A stretch of DNA of 64,000 bases, taken from Erigeron canadensis. Its lineage: Eukaryota > Streptophyta > Magnoliopsida > Asterales > Asteraceae. The stretch spans positions 7,068,735-7,132,734 of the forward strand of contig NC_057769.1 of the NCBI RefSeq assembly GCF_010389155.1, read 5' to 3'. Position 1 is the stretch's first letter. Each line of letters opens with the position of its first letter. The position numbers and the translations under genes are program-made. Shown piece by piece: positions 34,502-45,537 of this stretch. The notes under the pieces were generated by a model. The model did not search any database, was not told the DNA's origin, and was given only the letters and a program-made list of their open reading frames with translations.

Positions 34502-36340
34502 CTAACCATGGTAGACATACAATACAAGTCTGCAAGCACACGGTAGCCCACAACTGGTAAATAACTTACAACCACAACGAGATGGGTCCCCCGCTATATC
34601 ATCGTCTTTGATACGTTTAATCTCTTGTAGCATGATTTCCAAAGCATTATGGAAACGAACCCATGTAGTCGTTTGAAACATGGTATATCGTGATCTGTGT
34701 TGCATTTAATCTTGCTTTTTGAAAAGGTTTCTCTGATTGCTATATGTTGACTATCTACAATACGAGTAATGCACTCAACAAGCCTATGTGGGCGCGCTCT
34801 TTGGCCATCCAAGTGACTCTTTGACAGCGCATGCTCCGACTCGACTCTATTCGTATTGTATTGGCCAAAGTTGAGGTGTAGATCCACCCAACAAGACACA
34901 AAAAGTTCCTTATATTGCGACAACCAACTTAAGCTCACATTACGATAAACACCTGAAAATTAAAATAATATGGTAATGATGAAACAAATAACATATAAGC
35001 TTTTTCCAAACTTAAAATTGATGATTACACCAAAAAATATACCTGGATAACTTTTCAAATACTCTTGAAGTGCTTCATCTCTAGTGATGTAATCCTCAAT
35101 CGTGTGAGATTCAATAAGTACTTTCCACCGATGAAGAAAAGAATAAAGAGCCCCCTTATTCTTAAATACCGGCTCACAATGTTTTATTATATTCCTCCTT
35201 ATGTGAACTCTACAGAGTTGTCGCGCATCATTCGGCACCACATTCCGACATGCATTCATCAGTGCTAGCTCCTTATCAGTAATTGTAAGACTCACGAGCC
35301 AGCCTTCACCAAGTGTCCGTTTTAAAGTCTGTAACACCCAAACATAGTTGGCCTCCTGTTTGTTTACTATAAACTCACAAGCTATAAGAAATGTCTTGCC
35401 TATTGAAGTAGCGCCTACAATCTCAACAAATGGCATTCCATATTTGCTAGTTTTGTAGGTGGAGTCTATGAACAACACGTTAGGGAATGCACGCCAAATC
35501 TCAAATGATTTTTGGTGCATAAAAAACAGATTTTCCATCCGGTTTGAATATACGTTCGTTGTATACTCGTAAGTGTAAAGGAATTGTTGTAGCACTGACA
35601 AAAGCACCTACATTTAAAAAAAAATTTGTTTTTTCAAAAATCCTAATGTCTACATGCTCAACTCAAAGGATATGTAAAAGTGAAAAGCTAACCTGCATTG
35701 GAGTATTTCCAATCTTTTGGGCCTCTTCGTTTCTTATTTTTTCCAGTAAGTTGTGTACATCTTTGATGAGAGATAGGTTGTTTGGAACTTCCTTTCTTAA
35801 TCCATCAAAAATACCTTGCGCATTCAGTTTTAAGTAATACTGCCTCCATACCCATTCTTCTTCGGCTGGAGAAAAACGTTTGGCAAACGCATGACCATAC
35901 ACATCATCTATGTCATGATTATGTGTATGATCTATCACATTTACCCTTCAACCATATTCCGAATAATAACCTTGCAATTTGAATGGACAATTACATTTTT
36001 TTGAAAAACTCTTTCTGATGCCCTTACTCCTCTTACGGTATGTACCACCACGATCGCAAATGAGTAATACTCTAGAAATGTCATCCGCTGCATTTGTTTT
36101 TGATCTACCCTTTACTAGGACATAACCTAGCGACATTGCTGTTGCTTGCGCCCATCCCGTCAGTTCTTCGACTGAGTTGAACGACTATTATAATTGAAAA
36201 CATAAATCTCATATTTTTATTAAATAACTAAATACTTAAAGAAAAGATATGTTGAATTATACCTCATCGGTATAAAAGGGAGTAGCGTCGTAGTCAAAGT
36301 TACCGCCCTCATCTGAGTTGTTATCGTTAGAATTATCCAT
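34502..36340 (-). pseudogene. MULE transposase (MURA-like), defective
   Basis: Four exons on the minus strand: 36340-36263 (acidic start MDNSNDNNSDEGG), 36184-35693, 35607-35043 and 34952-34502. Exon 2 has a FAR1-type zinc-binding start (ELTGWAQATAMSLGYVLV...) and DHTHNHD. Exon 3 has the MULE core: NVLFIDSTYKTSKYG (first catalytic Asp), TITDKELALMNACRNVVP (second Asp) and HIRRNIIKHCEP. Exon 4 has NRVESEHALSKSHLDG (catalytic Glu) and a Cys-rich SWIM-like end, CGCKLFTSCGLPCAC. Two lesions are visible: an in-frame TGA at 35948-35950 just before the DHTHNHD block, and a frame change near 34650. The sister gene at 43360-45484 has neither. The family excises and inserts the element through its terminal inverted repeats. 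Confidence 0.88.
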
Positions 36341-37386
36341 CTAAAATATACAACATTATATACGTATATATATAAATCAACAAAATTAGTAATGGCTAAT
36401 TTTGCTATAAAATATAGAACATTACATACGTCCCTTATATTTGGATACCTCTTTGAAGTTTACTATAAATGAAATCATTCGTACATGCATATATAGGTAG
36501 GAGGTTAGCAAGAGCAGAAGGGGCGAATGACAGATGGGGCGAAATTCGTCCCTTTTGCCCTCGACATTTTCGGATAAAAGTGACATAAAGGTGATTTATG
36601 GTATAGGTAAAAACGGTATGGGTAAAAAACGGTATAGGTAAAAAAATGGTATGGTAAAAGTGACGTAAAGGTGATGGGGTGTGGGTAAAAGCTTTTTCCC
36701 CCCTTCTGATATCCAATTTCGCCCCTTCTGCTTTGACTTGTCAGTTTGAGGTGACTTAAAGCCGAAAAGGAATTGATTTAAATTGTTAGGCCAGATGGGG
36801 CGAAATTCGCCCCTTCTGCTCAAAATTTTCGCCCCATCTGAGGGATGTCAATAGCAAAAAAAAGGTGTCAATAAGAAGCCCCCTATTCAATCTCACCTTT
36901 AGTGCAAGTTGACATTTTCTGTCATCTATAATGATTGTAAAAATACTATTCAAACCTAATCTATGATAATACTCTTTTATATAAATCTTCGACCGCCTCT
37001 CAAGTCTCACCACTTCCATCTTGCACCGTCTCTATCACTGCCAAGCTGTAACTATAATTAACAATATATATCACACAACTATAGAGAGCGAGAATTGGAT
37101 GAACGCGTGAAGTTTTAATGCTTCCGGCGATATCACGACGGCGACACCTTCAAGATCTGACGAAGTTATGATGCTACTGATCATCTTCTCCGTCAACATC
37201 TGACCTCACAAATCTGAACAGAAATATCGAAACTGTCCGGTCCGGTCAAAAATAGACGGTTGTCTGGTCCAACCACCGGTTCCCGGTTCAATCTCCGGCC
37301 AGCTGCACGTCCGTTTTGACACCCATAACCGGACCGCCTATGCTACCGGTTCCCGGCTTCACCGGTCTGAAAACATTGGTTGTGTG

Positions 37387-37834
37387 AAGAGATTTAGCCA
37401 GACCTGTGACACGTACCATTGTAATTCTGCAGCATGCATCTCCAGATCTTCGCTTTTGACCAAGTTTGTGAGATCATCAGCCGGCCTGGTCAATGGCTCA
37501 ATGCTCGAAAACGTTCAATAGCTTGCGAGTCGATACTAGCAGTATATACATGAAGGTGTTACACATGTACTGTTACTACTATCGATCTCTGAAATGGAAT
37601 AACCAAGTGTTTGAGAAGTTAACTTAAAAAAAAATATGCGATGCGTGCAGCACGCGCCTTCTTTCTTTGCTGTGGAAAAGCTACGTACTGTGCTTTTGTT
37701 ATACAACAATTATCCGATGTCACATGTCGAATGGTTTTCGTAACTAACGAAAATCATCCGACGTCACATTTCGTATGGATTTCATAATTAACGAAAAATT
37801 TGGAGTACTGATGGTGATGGACACTAGAGTACAA
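37387..37834. other. Intergenic DNA, no gene seen
   Basis: A tandem pair built on TATCCGATGTCACATGTCGA / CATCCGACGTCACATTTCGT occurs at about 37711-37770. Nothing coding. Confidence 0.4.
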
Positions 37835-37985
37835 TTGTGCCACCAGTGGAATCACCCGATCATATCCCCACTATGCAATAATGCCCAGAAAACCGCCTTT
37901 GTAGGATTCAAGCCCATGACCCTATGCTCTTTAGGCTTTATCCCGTCACCAACATGCCACTAGGTTATTAAGCCATGCATTGATG
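37835..37985 (-). mobile_element. tRNA-derived SINE (minus strand)
   Basis: On the minus strand, GGCTTAATAACCTAGTGGCA forms box A and GGGCTTGAATCCTAC forms box B of a Pol III promoter, about 45 bases apart. The body runs towards 37835. Boundaries are approximate. Confidence 0.55.
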
Positions 37986-38479
37986 GTAACCATTTAATTT
38001 AGCAGCTGAGATTTTATGCTCACAACGCTTCATATATAAACCATTATTGGAAGCAAAAGAATGTTTAGTTTGGAAAGATGATAGAAAGGATTGGAATTGT
38101 AAAGTGTCGATCTCCCATTTTATAGCCCAAGACTTTTGGAAACTACCTGGAAATTGTGCATTTGTGCGATATCAATAGCTTTGTTGCTATATCTTTTATA
38201 AATAGGACAATTAATATTAATAAAAGAAGATGGTAACAAATATTTATTTATATATATTAACAATTTTATATCTCACACACGGTTTGACAAATCGTACTAA
38301 GTCATGTTAAATAACGTTGGAAGTTAGTATATTTTTTATATGATAGATAAACTGTATAATTTGGTATTATTCAACGAATTCATGCGGCTGTAAACATCCG
38401 GCGTTGAATTTGAATAACAAAGTCGGCATATATAAATATCTATATCTATATCTTTTAAGTTAGCCTTTTTAAGTTAGCC
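37986..38479. other. Intergenic DNA, no gene seen
   Basis: No feature supported. Confidence 0.4.
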
Positions 38480-38935
38480 TTTCCAGTAAAACGCGACGTG
38501 TTCGAATTCTGATCGCTTTTACGCGAGAAAGGGGGACCACCGTCTAAGCCTAAGTATTCCAACTTTTCTGTCCAGCTGAAAAATGGAATGGAATGGAATA
38601 GTATAAGATGCTTAATAGCTCCAACAAGCGCGAAAGTGGGAAAAGGGTGAATGGTCCCAAAAGGGACGGGAAAAAGCCACTAGAAAGAACGGGGGGTCAT
38701 CCACCAAGTATCGCGCTGGGTAGTCCACTTTATCCGTGACTCTGAGTACAAGATTTTCGGGATCAAGAAACTAGCAAACAAATATGCTCGGCTGGACTCT
38801 TTTCTAGTATGCCTGGAAAATTGAATTTCGGTACAACTCCGCTTGCTGCAAAGCCTTTATTTCTCGTCCAAACACTCCAGATCTGCACTTCCCTTTACTC
38901 CATAGGGCCGAAGCCTTATTAAGTTAAGAATTAAG
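38480..38935. other. Possible organelle-derived (NUMT-like) segment
   Basis: Composition changes abruptly here. AT content falls, and phrases such as AAGCCACTAGAAAGAACGGG, TCATCCACCAAGTATCGCGC and GGGCCGAAGCCTTATTAAG look like plant mitochondrial intergenic DNA. No reading frame or RNA gene is recognised in it. The call rests on the look of the sequence and on its contrast with both flanks. Confidence 0.35.
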
Positions 38936-39445
38936 AAGGGCTTTTTTTTTTAGAGAGAGAATCAGGGGCGATCTAATAAAGTAATCATTTAAATATAAAT
39001 ATAAAATTTGTTCATATGTGAATGATTTTTATCTACATATGAATATATATTAAGTTATAATATAAAAGTTTTCTAGTTCTAACAAATCAAAAACTTATTT
39101 TTCAATGATGATTTTAAGTTTCACTTTTATAATAGATAGAGATAGAGATTAGAGATGGTTTAAGAACAGAGGTATATAAAAAAAAGGCTAGTGTAACATT
39201 TGTCGTTCAAATATACAAATTATTTTGAGAAAATGTTCATATAATAATCAAATAATAATTCTATATTTGGCAAAATAATTTAACATAGTCCTTTTTACTT
39301 ACGGAGTATTAAATATTATTAATATGTAATTGAATTCATTAATCGTTGGAGTATTAAATATAAATTAAACTTTTTCAATGATAACTTTAAGGGCTTTTTT
39401 TTTATATAATATATTAGAGATGATTTAAGAATGGATTAAGTCATT
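38936..39445. other. AT-rich intergenic DNA, no gene seen
   Basis: GATGATTTAAGAATGG-like words recur (39150 and 39419). No gene supported. Confidence 0.4.
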
Positions 39446-40212
39446 GGATGACTAATGTATTTTTTTTGATTTACATGGTTGCTCATTAAACCGAATTATT
39501 CACATATATTACCCACATACTTTTCTAATTTTTACATGATTCACTAATTGTTTACCTGATGACCTACAACAACAGGTCAACTTTATTTTCATTTTTTTTT
39601 CCAGAAAATTATGAACTTCTGCTTCTCACTCCTTTGTTTCTCCCTCATCGTAAACTTTAAAAAATCCCAAATTATTCATTTTACTTGTCCATCTCATCCA
39701 CAACAACACAAGCAGGTATAAATTAGTCTATATACATAAAGAAAAAAAACTAATCAAATCCATCGTATTAGTTAATAATCAAATTATATAAACCCCATAT
39801 GATTAACATCAACATCCTCAAATTAATTTTAACACAGATTCCTTAATACAAATCAATCAAAATAGATATACAACCCATATAATGTGTATAGATACGAAAG
39901 AAACTCATACCCAAATCTACACTAACAAAAGGTTTGAGGCAGCGACGACCACCATCAATAGACCCCGTCACTGTCGGCACCACAACCATATCTGACTACC
40001 TCTTTAAATCGATCATCACTGAATGATAATGACGGGGATAGCATTTAGATCCATCAATTGAATATGTATGGCTTTCATCGGGTTTTGGCCGGAAAAAGCG
40101 GCTTCACCACAGTCCCATCACTTCCGGCCACCACTCTTATCCTTTCGAACTACCACATCTTTTTTTTCTTTTGTGCTTTTACGACCTCTTCGATGGGATT
40201 AGATCTGAAAAG

Positions 40213-40257
<45 letters not shown>

Positions 40258-40624
40258 ATGTAGAAAGAGAGCGGGGGAGTCAAAGAGAGGGATGTAAATA
40301 AAAAGATTAGCAGCAGTAGGTATTAAATTTAATACATGGAGTATCATCCATTTGGCGATATAAATTATGTTTGGAGTTAATTTCAAAGTTTTAAATTTTT
40401 TTCTTTTTATTTGGGTTTTTAAACTTTTATTGTTTTTGTTAGGATGAAGGAGAAACATATGAGTGAGAAGCAGAAGTTCATAATTTTCAGGAAAAAAAAA
40501 GTGAAAATAAAGTTGACATGTTGTTGTAGGTCATGTAAAAATTAGAAAAGTATGTTCGTGATATATGTGAATAATTCAGTTTAATGGGCAACCATGTAAA
40601 TCAAGAAAAATACATTAGTCACCC
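39446..40624. mobile_element. DNA element with terminal inverted repeats of about 200 bp
   Basis: The left end GGATGACTAATGTATTTTTT continues through TTTACATGGTTGCTCATTAA, CATGATTCACTAATTG, GACCTACAACAACAGGTCAA and ATGAACTTCTGCTTCTCACT. The right end (40440-40624) mirrors these in inverse order down to CATTAGTCACCC. The centre has an (AT)n run and a weak open frame. Long TIRs suggest a Mutator-like non-autonomous element, but no clear target duplication was found. Confidence 0.7.
40217..40256. repeat. (AT)n microsatellite
   Basis: About 19 AT units in the centre of the long-TIR element. Confidence 0.9.
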
Positions 40625-40685
40625 TTTAAGGATATATGGGTAGACGAAAAGATAGTGTAACATTTATCGTTCAAATCTTATCTTA

Positions 40686-41869
40686 TCTTAATATATACTA
40701 TAAGACAGTTAAATTAATGACTTATTAACCAATCAAATCGCTCAAATTAAATTGACTCTCGTTTATGTCATCTATTAGATTAACTATAAATTAAAATACC
40801 TAATAATTATTATCCAAATATATTATTATATTATTATTTTTATGAATTTGTAAAAAAAAGTCTCATTATTTTACACTTTTTTGTTTTCCATCAATGATTT
40901 ACATTTTTAGCCCTGAATATTTAATTTATATTTATTTTTAGCCATAAACTTGAGAATTTTTTTTTAAAATTTACAATCATTTAATTAGTTAAAAATATTT
41001 CAACATATCAAATATTGTATATAATTTTTTTTTTCCAAAACCTAATGATTAATTTATTAACAAATATTAGATTAGATTTTTATAAATTATAAATATTAAT
41101 ATTTAACATAAACATAACTTGAACTCTATATACATATCGCAAAACATAATAATAGATGACGATATACAACATCATTATCCTTAACACAATTTGAATCATA
41201 GAATATAGGACAATCACATAACAACGCACGATTTACAACAGAGGTTTACTTGAATATTAAATCCAAATCAATATAAACTTCATTCAAGATTCATTTTATC
41301 TCTCAATTAAAAAAGGTACATAATTTCTCCTGTTTTATATGTTAGTTTTGCATATTAATGTTGAAAGTTACAGTTGTCACTTAGATCAAGAGTCATAACT
41401 ATTATAAAATAATATGAAAACAATCTTAATTGTTATCTAATTATCATAAAACAGGTTATTGAAAATAAACCTATACGTGTTATGAGCCCACATCATGATC
41501 AAATATATATACTTGAATGTCAAGTACAGGATCACAAGTATGTTTATATTATAATTCTTAATTATCTTTCATAATAATATCACATTATGAGTACAACTGG
41601 TTTCAAAAAATTATATAATGGAGTAATTATTAGAGCATATGCCTTGTGGAATGACTACGACAAACAATTTCATCAATATGTCTCAGCTAATAATGATAGT
41701 GATGAACCTATTATTATTACACTATAACTTGAAAAGTATAACAATTAGAACCGTATATCTTCAAATTTATAAGTTTTTATAACTTAAATGTATGATCAAG
41801 ATCTAATATTGATAATATCGCAAACTTCGAATCCCGTGTCCAGTATTAGACACGAGTCTAAAATCTAGT
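40686..41869 (+). mobile_element. Non-autonomous Helitron
   Basis: The 5' end TCTTAATATATACTATAAGA follows an A. The 3' end has the hairpin CGTGTCCAGTATTAGACACG, about ten bases, then CTAGT followed by T. This fits Helitron insertion between A and T. It has no inverted ends and no coding capacity, so Rep/helicase would act in trans. Confidence 0.65.
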
Positions 41870-42130
41870 TATAAAACTAAAATACTTTTATGAGCTAGTG
41901 GTTATAAATTAATGTTTGAACTTAATCTGATAATTCAGATTTTCTATATTAACATATAAGACATTTTCTTTATTATATATGTATTAGAGATAAATTGATA
42001 AATAAAAGATCGTGTGCGAATGAGATTATGAGTTGTGACACTCATAAAGTAGAAAGTTTGGAAGACTTCCGGAAATGAATTTCCGTGTTAAGATTTGGGC
42101 TTCTCTATGTATCAAGCCAGTAAAGCCACA
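41870..42130. other. Spacer between two Helitron-like elements
   Basis: Short AT-rich spacer without recognised features. Confidence 0.4.
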
Positions 42131-42300
42131 TCTATAATCTATGTCTATAACCCATTATAAAATATATTAACTCAGCATTTTATACTCAAAATATCCTTAT
42201 TTCTTAATCTTAATTCCTCTATACACCTAATCTATACCTTTATACTATTTACACCGTTGGCGCCACAATCACCGCCGCATTGCACGGGTACCGTGCTAGT
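42131..42300 (+). mobile_element. Small non-autonomous Helitron
   Basis: It begins TCTATAATCTATG after an A and ends GCATTGCACGGGTACCGTG + CTAGT. The hairpin GCACGGGTACCGTGC is shared with the copies at 6086 and 54505. The base after CTAGT is C, not the expected T, so the insertion site may have mutated. Confidence 0.55.
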
Positions 42301-43170
42301 CCCTTATAAAACATATTTGACTCACTATTTTAGGAAATTCACCAATCTTTTCAATATCCCCATATTGCCCCTAATTTATACATTACCTCTAATTTTATAT
42401 CTCTAAACATAATCAGACAAACACCATACTAAGATTTAACACATAGTCATTTCTTTCTCCCCTTCCTATTTACACATACGCATATCGATTCCTCCCTACT
42501 GTTTTGTATTATTATCATCGTTTAATTGCCGCAACGACATGCGGACACGATATGACGGGGAGAATAAAAAAAACTGATGTGCGAAGTTGGTGATATATGG
42601 GCTACTGGACCAAAAAGTTATCAAATATTGTTGGGTTTTTTTAGCTCAGAAAGTAAAAATGGTTCCAGCTTTAATAAGTTTTCAACGAGTTTAACAAGTT
42701 TGCTATTAAGCTATGTTTGGCAAGAGCTTTTCAATAGCTTTTGGAGAGCTTTTAATTTTGAACAAAAAGTTCATATTGTGTTAAAAACTCTGACTTTAAC
42801 TAATATTTGAAAGAAAAAACTTTCAAAATAAAACGCTTCTTGAAGTAGCGTTTCAAGAGCTTTATCTTTTCGATGAAGCTTTTAGTTATTGAAAGTACAC
42901 AAATACCTCTTAAAGTTGCAACTACAGCTACCATACCAAACAATTTAAAAGATAAAAGCTCTATCTAACAACTTTATTTAAAAGTTACAACTGACAGCTC
43001 CATCTAAAAGCTACAACTACTTTTGCTAAACATACCTTAAGGCTAATTCAATGAGTGGTGATGGTTTAGGAAGAATTATATTGAATTAACACATGTTAGC
43101 CTAATTAGTATTTCATGCCTTTTAAAACCGATTGGAAACAAATATATTATCATTTTGTAATGTTATTATG
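42301..43170. other. Intergenic DNA, no gene seen
   Basis: AAAAGCT/AGCTTTT words recur around 42730-43010 on both strands, suggesting a decayed inverted repeat. No gene recognised. Confidence 0.4.
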
Positions 43171-43362
43171 TAGAGGTCGGGTATATGGGTTCGGGTCAGG
43201 TTTCATTTATACGGGTATACATATAAAACTATACCCGGACCCGAACCCGCTAAAAAAAAAATCATCCCCATACCCGGCCCAAGACCTCCATACCCGAACC
43301 CGGACCAAGAATGTCGCGTTTCGGATTTCCCCATCGGATACGGGCCTTTTTTGTCATCCCTA
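43171..43362. mobile_element. hAT-like fragment with a TCATCCCTA end
   Basis: The right end TTGTCATCCCTA and many TACCCG/CGGGTA words are typical of hAT-derived repeats. The left end TAGAGGTCGGGTATATGGG is only partly inverted, and the flanks do not match, so it may be truncated. Confidence 0.35.
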
Positions 43363-45484
43363 TGTGAGACTGACTGACCTAGTGCTTCTGTATTTGTCTT
43401 GGATCATTGTTTTAAGTTTTAATCTATAACAAACATAAAGGATGAAATTTTGTAAATTCCACATAATAAGTGTACGAACAAGAGGATCTTTCACTTGTGT
43501 CTTACCGGGCTTAAACATGTCTTTAATTTTTGACAACCAATGTTTCTTTTGGGCCTTGGGTTGCTGATCCAAGAAATTCGTAAGACCCTCAACGACTATA
43601 TGGACATCGTCTTCTTCGTCTTCGTCTTCTACGCATGTCCACGGTGTTAAGTCAAGCTTTCTCCAAAACGGGTCTATGACATGAGGCTGTATACGAGTTC
43701 CTGTATTTTTTTGATATAAATAAGTGTACGAAATTATGTCCTTTTGATAAAAAAAATACAAGTAATAAATCGTACTAACCGCGCTGCATGTACTCGGCAA
43801 TCTTGCAAGCACATGGTAGCCCGCAACTGGACTGAACCTTGCACCCGCATTTTTTTACATGTCTTTTAAGGACTTTGTCTAAGCGTACGATTTCATCAGC
43901 CATGATGTCCAAAGCTTTAAGTGAAACCTTTCCCAACAGGTCCTTCATACAGTTGTAATTATGTTTCCCCTTCCGGGTCGCGTTGCTATACCCTAGTTGG
44001 CCCCTTATTTCTGTTTCTTGAGCGATCAAGACAGAATCAACACATTGTAGGATTCTATTAAATGTGCATTTCCCCCTCAATTCTTCCTTCAGTAAGTGGT
44101 GTTCGGCCTCGACTCTGTTTGTGGTGTGGTTTTGGTAGTTGAGGTGTTCATCGACCCAACAGGACACAAACTGCTCTCGGTATGGGGCCAACCAATTATC
44201 GGTCAGGTACTTGTAGACGCCTGGGAAACCTGCAAGTTTTTTCTTTAACTCCTTTTCGTTAGACTTAAACTCGTCAAAAGTCCGAGATTGATAGACTTTT
44301 TTCCACCAGTCGTTAAGTCTGTCAATGTTAACATCTTTCTTCATCCGCAATGCCGGTTCGCAGTGCTTCATTATGTTTTGCCATATATGGTACCTACACA
44401 GAATTTGTTTCGCTTCTGGCATAACAACTTTCAAAGCTCTCATCAGGGCCAGCTCCCTGTCAGTAAGAACGACACGAACGACAAAGCTATCAGCAAGGGT
44501 GGACTTGAGACATCGTAACACCCATTGATAATTCGCCTCCCGCTCGTTTACGATAAACGCATACGCTAAACTGAAGGTCTTCCCCGTTGAAGTCATGCCG
44601 ACGATCTCAACTAGCGGCATGTTATAGATGTTGGTTTTGTACGTGGAGTCTATTTCAATAACCCAGGGGAATGCGCGCCATAGGGTCATTGATGTTGGAT
44701 GAATGAAAAACAGGTTCTCCAAGCGTCCATTTTTGTTATTTGTGGTGAACTGGTAAAGTACCTTTTCTCCTGCAACAGTGAAAACATTACCAGCGAAAAT
44801 TGACCAACGTAAAGTAAATAAGTCAATTCCAACAACGTAGTACAATATAATATTTAATGTTTTTACCTGCATTGGAGTACGCCCTGCTTGGCCGGACCTC
44901 CGTCTCGCTTTCAAGAAGTTGGTAATGTCTCCTTTCCGAGTCAGGTTTCCTGGAAATTCAAGTTTAAGGTTTACCAGGATCTGATGTGGGTACAAACCGC
45001 GATCCGATTGGGTCCCCACATATTCCTTTTCTTCATCCGTCATCCGTCTGGCGTATGCATTCCCTTGCAGATCGGTAGTTGGATCATGATTGTGTCTCCA
45101 ATCCTTGACGGTTAACCTCCAACCACCATCACGCCCAGGGCGGCCTATTAAAGTGAAGAGATAACCTATCTTACTGGACCGTTTGGGTGGGCCAATTAAC
45201 CTTGCATCGCGCGCTCCACCGTGGTGACATATAAGTGTCACTTTATTGACCACCTCTTTTGAGTTTTTGTTCGTTCGGCGTAAGACTAGAACATAACCCA
45301 AATCCATTGCTGTTCTTTGAGCCCACACCGTTAATTCTTCAAAGGAACCGAACACCTCGTCAGTTTCGAAGTCCCCAGCTTCGCATTCATATTCACCATC
45401 TACATCAGGTTGCTCAAACACATTATCCGGCACTTCAATACGTACGTTTTCTGGGTCTGCCCAAATATCCTCCAAACTATCCAT
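43360..45484 (-). CDS. MULE transposase (MURA/FAR1-like), apparently intact
   Basis: Proposed exons on the minus strand are 45484-44867, 44761-43780 and 43700-43360, giving about 646 residues. The 105-base first intron (44866-44762) is free of stops and in frame, so the unspliced reading also stays open. An acidic N-terminus (MDSLEDIWADPENV...) is followed by a FAR1-like domain (ELTVWAQRTAMDLGYVLVLR, with DWRHNHDP). The DDE core is WVIEIDSTYKTNIYN (Asp), VVLTDRELALMRAL (Asp) and NRVEAEHHLLKEE (Glu), with LCRYHIWQNIMKHC between. A SWIM-like CGCKVQSSCGLPCAC ends exon 2. Exon 3 has WTCVEDEDEEDD and a basic KKHWLSKIKDMFKPG. A later GT donor after KPG could extend the gene. An upstream in-frame ATG lies at 45493. 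No frame lesion was seen. It is a sister of the gene at 34502-36340, but I could not find element ends around it. It could be an active transposase or a domesticated relative. Confidence 0.88.
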
Positions 45485-45537
45485 CTGAAACAATTCAAGT
45501 AAACATCAACCACATTAACTATTAATGGTGTCCATAC

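Larger units (their letters stand above)
32453..36890. mobile_element. Two-gene Mutator-like element (MULE)
   Basis: The element 32461-36882 (4,422 bp) has terminal inverted repeats starting GGGGC, then TATTGACACC and GCTATTGACAT, on both ends. It is flanked by a perfect 8-bp duplication, CTATTCAA (32453-32460 and 36883-36890). Subterminal dyads GGGGYGAAATTCGCCCC occur near both ends. It carries two convergent genes: a PF03004-like gene on the plus strand (33375-34398) and a MULE transposase on the minus strand (36340-34502). Both show disabling changes, so this copy is defective. Confidence 0.9.
32063..37386. mobile_element. hAT element carrying a nested MULE
   Basis: The element 32071-37378 starts CAATGTTTTCATAACCGGAC and ends with the inverted GGTCTGAAAACATTG. 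A perfect 8-bp duplication, GTTGTGTG, flanks it (32063-32070 and 37379-37386). Subtracting the 4.4-kb Mutator-like insertion leaves about 880 bp of non-coding hAT DNA, rich in ACCGG/CCGGT words at both ends, as in the sister element at 5560. The MULE inserted later, into the AT-rich middle. Confidence 0.87.
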
